DNA of 64,000 nt from Candidatus Woesearchaeota archaeon (GTDB lineage: Archaea; Nanobdellota; Nanobdellia; Woesearchaeales; JAHWIC01): the NCBI GenBank assembly GCA_019322485.1, contig JAHWIK010000002.1, positions 123,487 to 187,486 on the forward strand, read 5' to 3'. The notes under the pieces are model-generated. The model made no database searches, was not told where the DNA came from, and was given only the letters and a program-made list of their open reading frames with translations. Positions 33,081 to 42,285 of this stretch are shown piece by piece (position 1 is the first letter of the stretch; each line of letters begins with the position of its first letter). The translations under genes and the position numbers were made by a program.

Positions 33081-34090
33081 TAATTGTAATGAAACCTGGT
33101 GCAAGTGAAAAACAAATCAAACATGTGTGCGATAGAATAAGCAAGATGGGTCTAACACCCCATGTATCAAAAGGTACTGAGCGCACAATTATTGGAGCAA
33201 TAGGCAATGAACGTTTACTCCAGCAGGACCAGCTAGAGGCCATAGCCAATGTTGAAAAGGTAGTGCCTATCTTAAAACCCTACAAATTAGTTAGCCGTGA
33301 ATTCAAACCAGAGGATACTATCATAAAAGTAAACAATGTAAGTATTGGCGGGAAAAAGCTGACAGTAATGGCAGGCCCCTGTGCCGTTGAAAATGAGGAA
33401 CAAATCATAAATGCAGCAATCTCAATCAAAAAATCTGGCGGCCATATATTGCGTGGCGGAGCATTTAAACCAAGGACATCACCATACGCATTCCAGGGAT
33501 TAGGAGAAAAAGGATTAAAGTATCTCGCTAAAGCTAGAAAGAAAACCAAGTTACCTATAATAACAGAGGTTATGGATACAAAAGACGTTCCTTTGGTTGC
33601 AAAATATGCTGATATCCTGCAAGTAGGAGCAAGGAACATGCAGAATTTTAACCTGCTTAAAGCAGTTGGAAGAACAAACAAGCCAGTAATGCTAAAACGA
33701 GGCCTGTCAGCAACCCTGAAGGAGTTCCTTATGTGTGCAGAGTATATAATGTCTGAAGGCAACCATAAAGTGATTTTATGCGAGAGGGGCATAAGGACAT
33801 TTTGCACATATACAAGAAACACTTTGGACTTGAATATAGTGCCTGTGATAAAGAAATTAACACATCTGCCTATATTAGTAGACCCTAGCCACGGCACAGG
33901 GAAGTATGACTTAGTTATTCCTATGAGCAAAGCAGCAATTGCAGCCGGTGCAGATGGTCTTATGATTGAGATGCATCCTAAGCCTGAAGAAGCAGTATCA
34001 GATGGAGACCAGTCATTAAAACCAAAACACTTTACAGATTTAATGAAGGAACTCAAGCCAATGGCTAAGGCAGTTAGAAGAACAATATAA
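33077..34090 (+). CDS. aroF: DAHP synthase (type I-beta, AroF-like)
   Basis: This 337-aa enzyme condenses phosphoenolpyruvate and erythrose-4-phosphate, the first step of the shikimate pathway. Residues 1-70 form a ferredoxin-like regulatory domain (MIIVMKPGASEKQIKHVCDR), as in Thermotoga and Pyrococcus-type enzymes. The barrel contains MAGPCAVENEEQI, RGGAFKPRTSPYAFQG, GARNMQNFNLLKAVG, LKRGLSATLKEF, LCERGIRTF and VDPSHGTGKYDL, with the metal-ligand Cys, His, Glu and Asp residues. The N-terminal domain suggests feedback control by Phe or Tyr, by analogy. It overlaps tktC by 4 bases. Confidence 0.95.
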   Translation: MIIVMKPGASEKQIKHVCDRISKMGLTPHVSKGTERTIIGAIGNERLLQQDQLEAIANVEKVVPILKPYKLVSREFKPEDTIIKVNNVSIGGKKLTVMAGPCAVENEEQIINAAISIKKSGGHILRGGAFKPRTSPYAFQGLGEKGLKYLAKARKKTKLPIITEVMDTKDVPLVAKYADILQVGARNMQNFNLLKAVGRTNKPVMLKRGLSATLKEFLMCAEYIMSEGNHKVILCERGIRTFCTYTRNTLDLNIVPVIKKLTHLPILVDPSHGTGKYDLVIPMSKAAIAAGADGLMIEMHPKPEEAVSDGDQSLKPKHFTDLMKELKPMAKAVRRTI

Positions 34091-34092
34091 AA

Positions 34093-35175
34093 ATGCAAAA
34101 AGTCAGAGTAAAACTAAAGAAACCAGCAGATAATTCATATGAGATTCTTATAGGCAATGGGCTATTAAGCAAAGTGCCGTCAGATTTAATGAAAAGCAGG
34201 CTGGGAAACAAATATGTAATAATTACAGATACTAATGTAGAAAAATTGTATGCAAAAGACTTCCTTAGGAACTTTGTGATGAACAAGCTGGACACCTATC
34301 TGCTTAGATTTAAGGCAGGAGAGCCTCAAAAAACTAGGGCAACAAAAGCCTACCTCGAGGACGAGCTTATTGATTTTGGTCTTGGTAGAGATACTGTTAT
34401 CATTGCTTTAGGCGGCGGAGTAGTTGGAGACATTGCAGGTTTTGTTGCAGCAACATTTTGCAGGGGAGTAAACTATGTTCAGGTTCCTACAACTTTACTA
34501 GCGATGATAGACAGTTCAATTGGAGGCAAAACTGCTATAGACCATCCACTCGGAAAAAACCTTATTGGCGTGTTCCACCAGCCAAAAAAGGTTTTCATGG
34601 ACCTGGATACTCTGAAAAATCTTCCGAAAAAAGAGATACTTAACGGATTAGTTGAAGTAATTAAGCATGCGGTAGCAGCAGACAAGGCTTTTTTTGAGTT
34701 CCTGGAGAAAAATATAGAGAAAATACTCAAATTAGATGCTAAACTACTGGAAGAGACAATAAAAAGAGGCTGTGAGATAAAAGCAAGAATTGTGGAGCTG
34801 GACGAAAAAGAGTCTGGCTTAAGAAAAGTATTGAACTATGGCCATACAATAGGCCACTCAGTGGAATCATTGAGCAATTATGAACTATCCCATGGTTCAG
34901 CAGTAGCAGTTGGAATGGTTGCTGAAGCCCAGATAGCGAAAGAAATGAAACTCATCAGGCAAAAAGATGCAGATAGAATAAAGAACCTGCTGGAAAAAGC
35001 CGGCGTATCAACAAAGATCCCTAGGGGGATAAAGCATAAGGACATAATAAAGAAGACCTTATTAGACAAGAAAGTAGTTTCCGGAAAGGTTAGGTATTCT
35101 TTGCCTCTTAGAATTGGAAAAGTGAAGCACGGAATAATTGTTCCTGATAGCATAGTTTCTAAGGTCATAAAATGA
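34093..35175 (+). CDS. aroB: 3-dehydroquinate synthase
   Basis: This 360-aa NAD-dependent enzyme cyclises DAHP to 3-dehydroquinate. The nucleotide- and substrate-binding core is clear: ALGGGVVGDIAGFVAATFCRG, QVPTTLLAMIDSSIGGKTAID, GKNLIGVFHQP, then NGLVEVIKHAV and the zinc ligands in RKVLNYGHTIGHSVE and ELSHGSAVAVGM. Length is standard. This is the bacterial-type route; many archaea instead use aminodehydroquinate synthase (AroB'), so the DAHP-synthase/AroB pair may reflect gene transfer. It starts 2 bases after aroF and overlaps aroDE by 4 bases. Confidence 0.96.
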   Translation: MQKVRVKLKKPADNSYEILIGNGLLSKVPSDLMKSRLGNKYVIITDTNVEKLYAKDFLRNFVMNKLDTYLLRFKAGEPQKTRATKAYLEDELIDFGLGRDTVIIALGGGVVGDIAGFVAATFCRGVNYVQVPTTLLAMIDSSIGGKTAIDHPLGKNLIGVFHQPKKVFMDLDTLKNLPKKEILNGLVEVIKHAVAADKAFFEFLEKNIEKILKLDAKLLEETIKRGCEIKARIVELDEKESGLRKVLNYGHTIGHSVESLSNYELSHGSAVAVGMVAEAQIAKEMKLIRQKDADRIKNLLEKAGVSTKIPRGIKHKDIIKKTLLDKKVVSGKVRYSLPLRIGKVKHGIIVPDSIVSKVIK

Positions 35176-36647
35176 TTTGTATACCCATAACAGCAAGAAC
35201 AACAAATGAAGCTCTCAAAGACATCAAAAATGCAAAACAAGCAGACATCATTGAGCTGAGAGCAGATTTCATTAGGGATATTTCTATTAATAATCTAAAA
35301 TCAATAATAAAAAAATCAAAAAAACCTTTAATCGTTACAGTTAGAAAAAGGTCTGAAGGAGGCAAGTTCTCAGGTTCTGAAGAAAAAAGGATTAATTTGT
35401 TGAAGAAGGCTATAGAATTAAGTGCAGATTTTGTTGATATTGAGCTAAGCTCTGGAACAAAAGCAATTAGCCAGCTGAAAAAATTGTCAAAGAAGACAAA
35501 AATAATTGTATCTCATCATAATTTCAAAAAAACACCAGACCTAAACAGCATTTACAGTAAAATAAAGAAAACAAATTGTGATGTAATAAAGATAGCTGCC
35601 TTTGCGCAATCAATAGACGATAATATCAAGGTATTTGATATAATAAAAAAAGCAAACAAAGACAAAAAGAAAATAATTGCCCTGTGCATGGGGGTGAATG
35701 GAGAGCTCTCGCGTATATTATCTCCTGCATTAGGGGCTTTCTTAACATTTGGCTCGCTAAAAAAAGGGAAAGAGTCTGCTCCGGGCCAGATTGAAGCAAA
35801 AACATTGAAGGAAATTTATAGAGTTAATCGACTAAAAAATCCGAAAATCTATGGTTTAGTCGCAAATCCAGTAGCGCACAGCAAAGGATTCCTAATTCAT
35901 AACAAATCATTTGAGAAATTAAAGCTCAATAGCATTTATGTTAATTTTTTAGTTGAGAATATAAATTCATTCATTAAAAATTTTAAAAAAATAGTTAGTG
36001 GGCTGAGCATAACCATACCTCATAAAAGAGCAGTGATAAGGTCTTTGGATAAGATAGAACGCACAGCAAAAAATATCGGAGCAGTTAACACAATTGTTGT
36101 GAAAAATGGAAAATTGATCGGCTCTAATACTGATATGTCGGGAGCGATAAACGCAATTAAAGAGAAAACAACAATAAAAAACAAAAAAGTATTGATGATT
36201 GGTGCTGGTGGTGTTGCTCGTGCAGTGGTTTTTGGAATAAAGCAAGAGCAAGGAGACTTGATAATAGTAAACAGGACTGTTGAGAAAGCAAAAAAACTCT
36301 CAAAAGAGCTTGATTGTGATTATGGTCCCTTAAGCATGCTTAAAGGCATTGACAATGTTGACATATTAATCAATTGCACTTCAATTGGAATGCATCCAGC
36401 CGTCAATAAAACACCAATCAATAAAAAATTATTAAAAAAAATAATGAAGAAAAATGCAGTTGTATTTGATACTGTTTATAATCCCTTAGAAACAAAGCTG
36501 CTTAAAGATTCAAAATCAATTGGCTGCAAAACCATACGGGGAGTTGACATGTTTGTAAATCAGGCAGCAGCTCAATTTAATCTGTGGACAAACAAGAAAG
36601 CCCCCTTAAATTTAATGAAAAAAATAGCAGTTGAGAATTTAAAATGA
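35172..36647 (+). CDS. aroDE: Fused 3-dehydroquinate dehydratase / shikimate dehydrogenase
   Basis: This 491-aa protein joins two successive enzymes. Residues 1-215 are a type I dehydroquinase: IIELRADFI, the catalytic His in IIVSHHNFKKT, the Schiff-base Lys in DVIKIAAFA, and the closing SAPGQIEAKTLKEI. Residues about 220-491 are shikimate dehydrogenase: YGLVANPVAHSKGFLIHN, LSITIPHKR (catalytic Lys), GSNTDMSGA (Asp), the NADP loop GAGGVARA, and NCTSIGMHP. It turns dehydroquinate into shikimate in one polypeptide. Similar fusions occur in plants and some bacteria. The gene overlaps aroB and aroA by 4 bases each. Confidence 0.95.
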   Translation: MICIPITARTTNEALKDIKNAKQADIIELRADFIRDISINNLKSIIKKSKKPLIVTVRKRSEGGKFSGSEEKRINLLKKAIELSADFVDIELSSGTKAISQLKKLSKKTKIIVSHHNFKKTPDLNSIYSKIKKTNCDVIKIAAFAQSIDDNIKVFDIIKKANKDKKKIIALCMGVNGELSRILSPALGAFLTFGSLKKGKESAPGQIEAKTLKEIYRVNRLKNPKIYGLVANPVAHSKGFLIHNKSFEKLKLNSIYVNFLVENINSFIKNFKKIVSGLSITIPHKRAVIRSLDKIERTAKNIGAVNTIVVKNGKLIGSNTDMSGAINAIKEKTTIKNKKVLMIGAGGVARAVVFGIKQEQGDLIIVNRTVEKAKKLSKELDCDYGPLSMLKGIDNVDILINCTSIGMHPAVNKTPINKKLLKKIMKKNAVVFDTVYNPLETKLLKDSKSIGCKTIRGVDMFVNQAAAQFNLWTNKKAPLNLMKKIAVENLK

Positions 36648-37921
36648 AACTAGTAGTCAAAAAAACCACAAAACTCAAGGGAAGCATAGAAATCCCAGCT
36701 TCAAAATCCCATACAATACGTGCAGTCATACTAGCTTCGCTTGCAAACGGCACATCAAAACTGCTTAATCCCCTAAAATCAGAGGATTCAATGGCTGCAG
36801 TCAATGCATGCAAGGCTCTTGGAGCTAAAATAAAGCTTGGAAAAAAAGAATGGACAATAAAAGGTTTTGGAAAAAATCCAAAGAAGCCAAAAAAGAAGAT
36901 TGATTTTGCAAACTCCGGAACTTCATCAAGATTATTGATAGGTGTGATGGCAGCTCTTGGCATTGAAGCAGTTGTTGATGGAGATGCTTCATTAAGAACA
37001 AGGCCAATGAAACCGTTATTTGATGGCCTAAAACAGCTTGGGCTTAAGGTAAAGTACCTCAAAAAACAAGGATTCTTTCCTGCAAAGATATCTGGAAAGA
37101 TTAATGGTGGGAAAACGACCGTTAATGGCAAGTCATCACAGTATGTTTCAAGCCCATTAATTGCAGCTCCTTTATGCGAGAATGATACTGAAATAAAGGT
37201 TGTACAGATGAGAGAGCAGCCTTACATAGAATTAACACTAAAATGGCTTGATGAACACAAGATAAAGTACACCAAAAAAGGATTTACACACTTTAAAGTA
37301 AAAGGAAATCAATCATACAAGCCATTCAAGAAGCGCATTCCAGGCGATTGGTCATCTGCAGCATTCCCAATAGTAGCTGCTGCAGTAACAAACTCAAATG
37401 TGCTTGTTAAAGGAGTGGACATTAAGGATGTTCAGGGAGATAAAGAGATTATAAGCTATTTGAAAAAAATGGGAGCTAAGATAAAAATAGAGAAAAACGG
37501 CATCAGAATAATTGGAAAAACATTGAAAGGAAAAGCAATTGATTTAGGTCATACACCTGATGCTCTGCCAGCTATGTCTATTGCTGGTTGTTTTGCTTTA
37601 TCGACCACAACACTTAAAAATGTTGCTCAAGCCCGTATTAAAGAAACAGACCGTATTGCAGTAATGACTAAAGAGCTGAAAAAGATGGGAGCTTCTGTTA
37701 AAGAGCTTCCTGCTGGAATGATAATCAAACATAGTCAGCTAAAAGGAGCAAAAGTGAAAGGCCACAATGACCACCGGGTTGTCATGGCTTTATCAGTTGC
37801 TGGCTTAATAGCTGAAGGGAAAACAGAAATTGATTCAGCAGAATCAGTCAATGTAACTTTCCCAGATTATGTTAAAAAGATGAAAAAACTAGGATGTAAG
37901 ATGGAGGTACTGAGAAATTAA
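36644..37921 (+). CDS. aroA: EPSP synthase (3-phosphoshikimate 1-carboxyvinyltransferase)
   Basis: This 425-aa protein adds enolpyruvate to shikimate-3-phosphate. It has the N-terminal substrate loop ASKSHTIRAVILASLANG, FANSGTSSRLLIGVMAALG where most EPSP synthases have GNAGTAMR, then DGDASLRTRPMKPLFDGL, GDWSSAAFPIVAAAV, DALPAMSIAGCFA, RIKETDRIAVMTKELKKMGA and GHNDHRVVMALSVAGL. All match the inverted alpha/beta-barrel family, and length is standard. The substrate, shikimate-3-phosphate, needs a shikimate kinase, which is not in this cluster. It overlaps aroDE by 4 bases. Confidence 0.95.
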   Translation: MKLVVKKTTKLKGSIEIPASKSHTIRAVILASLANGTSKLLNPLKSEDSMAAVNACKALGAKIKLGKKEWTIKGFGKNPKKPKKKIDFANSGTSSRLLIGVMAALGIEAVVDGDASLRTRPMKPLFDGLKQLGLKVKYLKKQGFFPAKISGKINGGKTTVNGKSSQYVSSPLIAAPLCENDTEIKVVQMREQPYIELTLKWLDEHKIKYTKKGFTHFKVKGNQSYKPFKKRIPGDWSSAAFPIVAAAVTNSNVLVKGVDIKDVQGDKEIISYLKKMGAKIKIEKNGIRIIGKTLKGKAIDLGHTPDALPAMSIAGCFALSTTTLKNVAQARIKETDRIAVMTKELKKMGASVKELPAGMIIKHSQLKGAKVKGHNDHRVVMALSVAGLIAEGKTEIDSAESVNVTFPDYVKKMKKLGCKMEVLRN

Positions 37922-37954
37922 AATTTCTGGTACCTCCTCCCGACATTCGGAGGT
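37903..37954 (+). promoter_or_regulatory. Alternative hairpins controlling the aroC ribosome-binding site
   Basis: GGAGGTAC (37903-37910, end of aroA) pairs perfectly with GTACCTCC (37930-37937), and inside it AGAAATT (37913-37919) pairs with AATTTCT (37922-37928). But ACCTCC (37932-37937) is also the perfect complement of GGAGGT (37949-37954), the aroC Shine-Dalgarno. The two hairpins cannot form together, so aroA translation could decide whether the aroC site is exposed. The aroA stop codon lies inside the first hairpin. Confidence 0.55.
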
Positions 37955-37962
37955 TAGATAAA

Positions 37963-39114
37963 ATGTTAGGAAACACGTTTGGTAGATTGTTCCGAGTTAC
38001 AACTTGCGGAGAATCATATGGAATAGGAAAAGGCTCAGGACTAGCTGTCATAATAGACGGAGTGCCGCCTGGATTAAAACTAAGCGATGAAATTATTCAG
38101 AAAGAGATGGATAAGCGCAGACCAGGCCAGGGTAAGCTTGACTCTCCACGTAAAGAAACAGACCAATGCCACATCTTTGCTGGAATGGCTCAGGATGGCG
38201 TAACAACTGGCGCTCCAGTTGGAATTATTGTGTACAATGTTGACACACAAAAAATCCACATTGACCAATACAGATCATACAAGGATTTAATCAGACCCGG
38301 TCATGCAGAATATCCTTTCTTTGTTAAGTATGGGAAACATGCTGACTGGGTTGGGGCTGGACGTGCTTCTGGAAGAGAAACTGTAGGAAGAGTAGCAGGT
38401 GGAGCAGTTGCAAAGTATATCCTTGCAAAAGAAGGCATAGAGCTTATTGCTTACACCACAGAGTGTATGGGAATAAAAGCAAAACCAATGACCTTTGAAG
38501 AAGCAAAAAAGAATTACAGGAAGAACGAAATCAACTGCCCTGACTCAGAAGCAGCTGAAAAGATGACAAAGCGTGTGCTTGAAATCAAAGATGAAGGAGA
38601 CACTGCTGGCGGAACAGTCGAATTAGTAATAAGAGGAGTTCCAGCCGGTTTAGGAGAACCTGTTTTTGATAAACTAAGGGCAACACTTGCTTTAGGAATA
38701 ATGTCAATAGGTGCAATAACTGGTGTAGAGTTTGGTGATGGATTTAAAGCGTCAAACATGAAAGGCTCTGAATGGAACGACCATCCTTATCTTAAGGGAG
38801 GAAAAGTGCACTTTAAGACAAACCACTCGGGCGGTTTCCTTGGTGGAATCACTAATGGAGAAGACCTTGTTATAAGAATGGCTGTTAAACCAACACCAAC
38901 AGTATCTGTTAAGCAGCCGTCAGTCAATATGCCAAAGATGAAAGAGGAGATATTAACGCCAATAACTAGAAGAGACCCAACATTGCTTGGAAGGATTTAT
39001 GCTGTTGCAGAAGCAATGGCAGCAATTGCTGTTGTAGACGCATTAATGATGGCTAGAGGTTATGATAGTGTATGCAAAGTACCAAAAGAAGACAATCCCT
39101 GGAGACAAATCTAA
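37963..39114 (+). CDS. aroC: Chorismate synthase
   Basis: This 383-aa FMN-dependent enzyme makes chorismate from EPSP. Landmarks: GNTFGRLFRVTTCGESYGIG near the N-terminus, IDGVPPGLKLS, RRPGQGKLDSPRKETD, DLIRPGHAEYPFFVKYG, ASGRETVGRVAGGAVA, GIMSIGAITGVEFGDGF and KTNHSGGFLGGITNGEDL, then MAVKPTPTVSVKQPSVN. Length is slightly over the usual 350-370. The GGAGGT Shine-Dalgarno at 37949-37954 can be sequestered by an upstream ACCTCC. It is followed directly, with no spacer, by tyrA. Confidence 0.96.
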   Translation: MLGNTFGRLFRVTTCGESYGIGKGSGLAVIIDGVPPGLKLSDEIIQKEMDKRRPGQGKLDSPRKETDQCHIFAGMAQDGVTTGAPVGIIVYNVDTQKIHIDQYRSYKDLIRPGHAEYPFFVKYGKHADWVGAGRASGRETVGRVAGGAVAKYILAKEGIELIAYTTECMGIKAKPMTFEEAKKNYRKNEINCPDSEAAEKMTKRVLEIKDEGDTAGGTVELVIRGVPAGLGEPVFDKLRATLALGIMSIGAITGVEFGDGFKASNMKGSEWNDHPYLKGGKVHFKTNHSGGFLGGITNGEDLVIRMAVKPTPTVSVKQPSVNMPKMKEEILTPITRRDPTLLGRIYAVAEAMAAIAVVDALMMARGYDSVCKVPKEDNPWRQI

Positions 39115-39963
39115 ATGACTAAGAACAAAGTATTAGTAGGAATAATAGGGGGCACAGGCCAGATGGGCCAGTGGTTTAAGAGATTCTTCCAGAAAAACGG
39201 ATGCAAGGTGCTTATTGCCGGCAGAAGGACTAAACTCAGTCCAGAAGAATGTGCAGCTAAGTGTGATGTTGTGGTAATTACAGTTCCAATAGACGCTACA
39301 CTCGTTATGATAAAGAAAATTGCTCCACACGTAAAAAAAGATTCTCTGTTAATGGACCTTACATCATTAAAGAAAGAGCCTGTAAAGGCAATGCTCAGAT
39401 ATTCAAAGTCAGAGGTTATCGGCACGCATCCTGTTTTCGGGCCGTCTGTGAAAAAGATAAAGGACCAGACAATGATTCTATGCCCAGCTCGCGGCAAAAA
39501 ATGGCTGCCTTGGCTTAAGAAAATGCTAAACAAAAACAAAGCCAAGATAAAAATTGCAAACCCAGTGAAACATGATAGGATGATGTCTGTTATCCAGGGA
39601 ATAATGCATTTCGGTTCAATATCAATCTGCCATGCATTGAAGGAGCTTGGGGTGGACATAATTAATAGTCAGAAATACAGCAGCCCCATCTATAAATTGA
39701 GGATGGATATGGTAGGTAGAATCCTAAATCAAGACCCAAAGCTATATGCAGATATAGAAATCTTGAATTCAGAAACCACAAAAGCGCTGAAAGCATACCT
39801 TAAAAGTGCGCATCAGCTCTATAGCATCATAAAAAAGAAAGATACCAAGAAATTCATAAAATATTTTGAGGAAGCTGCTGACTATCTTGGACCTTTTAAG
39901 AAGGAAGCAGAGGAATACAGCAATTATCTAATCGAAAAACTCGTTGAGGGCAAGAAAAAATGA
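39115..39963 (+). CDS. tyrA: Prephenate dehydrogenase (TyrA)
   Basis: This 282-aa protein converts prephenate to 4-hydroxyphenylpyruvate for tyrosine. It has an N-terminal Rossmann fold (VGIIGGTGQMGQWFKRFF), VVVITVPIDATLVMI, the catalytic-site IGTHPVFGPSVKK, and the C-terminal helical domain with MMSVIQGIMHFGSISICHAL. There is no chorismate mutase or ACT domain, so it is monofunctional. It begins directly after the aroC stop and overlaps pheA by 4 bases (ATGA). Arogenate specificity cannot be excluded. Confidence 0.93.
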   Translation: MTKNKVLVGIIGGTGQMGQWFKRFFQKNGCKVLIAGRRTKLSPEECAAKCDVVVITVPIDATLVMIKKIAPHVKKDSLLMDLTSLKKEPVKAMLRYSKSEVIGTHPVFGPSVKKIKDQTMILCPARGKKWLPWLKKMLNKNKAKIKIANPVKHDRMMSVIQGIMHFGSISICHALKELGVDIINSQKYSSPIYKLRMDMVGRILNQDPKLYADIEILNSETTKALKAYLKSAHQLYSIIKKKDTKKFIKYFEEAADYLGPFKKEAEEYSNYLIEKLVEGKKK

Positions 39964-40769
39964 GAATAGCAACCCTTGGCCCAGAGGGAACATTCAGCAA
40001 CGAGGCTGTGTTGAAATACAGCAAAAAAGCGCAGATTGTATTCCAAAAAACAGTGTGGGATGTTTTTGAAGCTGTAAAACTAAAAAACGCAGATTTAGGG
40101 GTAGCACCAATTGAAAGCTCTGTCTCAGGCACAGAAGGTCTCACCTTGGACGCTTTGATGAATTTCGATTTAAATATTGTTGGTGAGGAAATACTGCCAA
40201 TAAAACATAATCTAGCTGCCTTTGGAGCCCCTAGGGATATAAAGACAATCTATGCTCACCCGCAAACACATGCACAGTGTGAACGCTATCTCAGGGAAAA
40301 CCTGCCAGATGCAGAAATAATCCACACAAGCTCAAATGGAAAATCAGCAGAGCTGTTAGCTAAGAGCCAGAAAGCGGATAAGGCTGCAGTAATACCAAAA
40401 TTAGCATCGCAAAAATACAAACTAAATCTGATAAAAGAGGCCATACAGGATAATAAATTCAATGTCACTAGGTTCATCATTATAGGGGAAAAATGCCCAG
40501 GGAAAACTGGCAGGGACAGGACCAGCATAACAATATACCCCCAGGCAGACAGGCCTGGTTTATTGTATGAATTATTGGGGATATTTGCAAAGAGGAAGAT
40601 AAACCTCACAAAGATAGAATCAAGGCCATCAAAAGGCAAACTTGGGGATTATATCTTTTTCATAGACCTCCAGGGCCATAAAGACGATAAGAATGTAAAA
40701 GAAGCATTTAGTATAATTGAAAAAAGTTTTTTCTTAAAAGTGCTTGGCAGCTATCCAAGAAAATACTAA
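39960..40769 (+). CDS. pheA: Prephenate dehydratase (PheA) with ACT domain
   Basis: This 269-aa enzyme makes phenylpyruvate from prephenate. Residues about 1-175 are the dehydratase (IATLGPEGTFSNEAVLKYS, GVAPIESSVSGTEGLTLDAL, AAVIPKLASQ, NVTRFIIIG); residues about 183-269 are an ACT domain with ESRPSKGKLGDYIFFIDL, the site where phenylalanine gives feedback inhibition in the family. No chorismate mutase domain is fused, unlike E. coli PheA. It overlaps tyrA by 4 bases, and pheS starts one base after its stop. Confidence 0.95.
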   Translation: MRIATLGPEGTFSNEAVLKYSKKAQIVFQKTVWDVFEAVKLKNADLGVAPIESSVSGTEGLTLDALMNFDLNIVGEEILPIKHNLAAFGAPRDIKTIYAHPQTHAQCERYLRENLPDAEIIHTSSNGKSAELLAKSQKADKAAVIPKLASQKYKLNLIKEAIQDNKFNVTRFIIIGEKCPGKTGRDRTSITIYPQADRPGLLYELLGIFAKRKINLTKIESRPSKGKLGDYIFFIDLQGHKDDKNVKEAFSIIEKSFFLKVLGSYPRKY

Positions 40770-40770
40770 G

Positions 40771-42285
40771 ATGGAGAAATTAATCAATACATTGCATCCA
40801 TTGGAAAGGAAGGTATTGCCTGTTTTAACTAAAGTGAACCGCCTGACAGAGATTGCAAAGGAGACAAAGCTGCAGGAAGTTGAGGTAATGAGGGCCTTGC
40901 AATGGCTGCAGAACAAAGGAGTAATAAAAATAAAAGAGGACCTAAAAGAATTAGTTAATCTAGGTGCCAATGGAAAGAGATATGCAAAAGAAGGTCTTCC
41001 TGAGAAAAGATTTCTTGAGGCTGTTAAGGAAAAAGAACTCCAAATAACAAAGATAAAAGAGAAAGCTGGTTTAGCAAAAGAAGAGATTAATATCTGCCTG
41101 GGAGTTTTACGGAGCAAGGTTGCTATCAATATCAAGAAGGACAAGGAGCTTATTGCTTCTATCACAGAACAAGGTAAAAAACTTCTTGGAAAACAAAGCC
41201 TTGAAGAGCAATTCCTGAAAAAATCATTTCCAATCGAAACAGGTTCTTTGAAAGACGAGGAAAAGTTTGCTTTGGATAATCTAAAGAAAAGAAAAGACAT
41301 AATAAAAATAGACATCTCAAAGATAAAGACAGCAGAATTAACACCTTTAGGCAAGAAACTGGCAAAACATAAGATTGATACAAAAGGCATTGTTGACAAA
41401 CTTACATCTTCTATGCTTAAAACAGGCTCTTGGAAAGACAAGACCCTCAGGAGATTTGATATTGAGATAAATGTCCCAAAGATTTTTGGCGGAAAGAAAC
41501 AGCATTACCGCAGATTTCTTGATGAGGTTAGAAGAAAATTTATGGATATAGGCTTTACAGAAATGTCTGGCCCGGTTGTGGAAACAGATTTCTGGGATAT
41601 GGACGCACTATTTATGCCGCAGTTTCATTCAGCTAGGGATATACACCAGGCTTACTATATAAAAGAACCAAAATACGGCAAGCTTGATGAAAAAATTGTT
41701 GAGAAGGTCAAACAAGCTCATGAGAATGGGTTTGGTACTGGCTCAAAAGGCTGGCAATACAAATTTGATGCTAAAAGAACCCATAGGCACATGTTAAGGA
41801 CACAGGGTACAGCATGTTCTGCAAGAATGCTGACTTCCCCTGAGCTAAAAATACCGGGCAAATACTTTGGAATAACGCGCTGCTTTAGATACGATGTTAT
41901 TGATGCAACACATCTTGTAGATTTTAATCAAACAGAAGGCATAGTTGTTGAGAAGGGCCTAAACCTGAGGCATCTCTTTGGCTTGTTAAAGCTGTTTGCA
42001 AAGGAATTCGCAGAAACAGATGAAGTAAAGATTGTACCCGGTTATTTCCCTTTCACAGAACCAAGCTGCGAGTTGTTTGCAAAACATCCAGACTTAGGTT
42101 GGATAGAGCTCGGTGGCGCAGGCATATTTAGGCCAGAGATGTGCAAGCCCCTTGGCGTGGATGTTCCTGTGCTTGCTTGGGGCCTAGGAATAGATAGGAT
42201 TGCAATGTTCAAGCTTGGCATAAAGGATATCAGGCAATTATTTAGCCATGACCTAGAAGTATTAAGGAATGCCCGGGTGATATAA
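40771..42285 (+). CDS. pheS: Phenylalanyl-tRNA synthetase alpha subunit
   Basis: This 504-aa class II synthetase subunit has the archaeal/eukaryotic PheRS-alpha plan: several small winged-helix modules in the first about 200 residues (TNRLTEIAKETKLQEVEVMRALQWLQNKG pattern) and the catalytic core with motif 2 around THRHMLRTQGTACSARML and FRYDVIDATHLVDFNQTEG, and motif 3 GLGIDRIAMFKLGI. I chose the ATG at 40771, one base past the pheA stop, since MEKLINTLHPLERKVL matches family starts. Placing PheRS in the Phe biosynthesis operon ties charging capacity to synthesis. Confidence 0.95.
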   Translation: MEKLINTLHPLERKVLPVLTKVNRLTEIAKETKLQEVEVMRALQWLQNKGVIKIKEDLKELVNLGANGKRYAKEGLPEKRFLEAVKEKELQITKIKEKAGLAKEEINICLGVLRSKVAINIKKDKELIASITEQGKKLLGKQSLEEQFLKKSFPIETGSLKDEEKFALDNLKKRKDIIKIDISKIKTAELTPLGKKLAKHKIDTKGIVDKLTSSMLKTGSWKDKTLRRFDIEINVPKIFGGKKQHYRRFLDEVRRKFMDIGFTEMSGPVVETDFWDMDALFMPQFHSARDIHQAYYIKEPKYGKLDEKIVEKVKQAHENGFGTGSKGWQYKFDAKRTHRHMLRTQGTACSARMLTSPELKIPGKYFGITRCFRYDVIDATHLVDFNQTEGIVVEKGLNLRHLFGLLKLFAKEFAETDEVKIVPGYFPFTEPSCELFAKHPDLGWIELGGAGIFRPEMCKPLGVDVPVLAWGLGIDRIAMFKLGIKDIRQLFSHDLEVLRNARVI

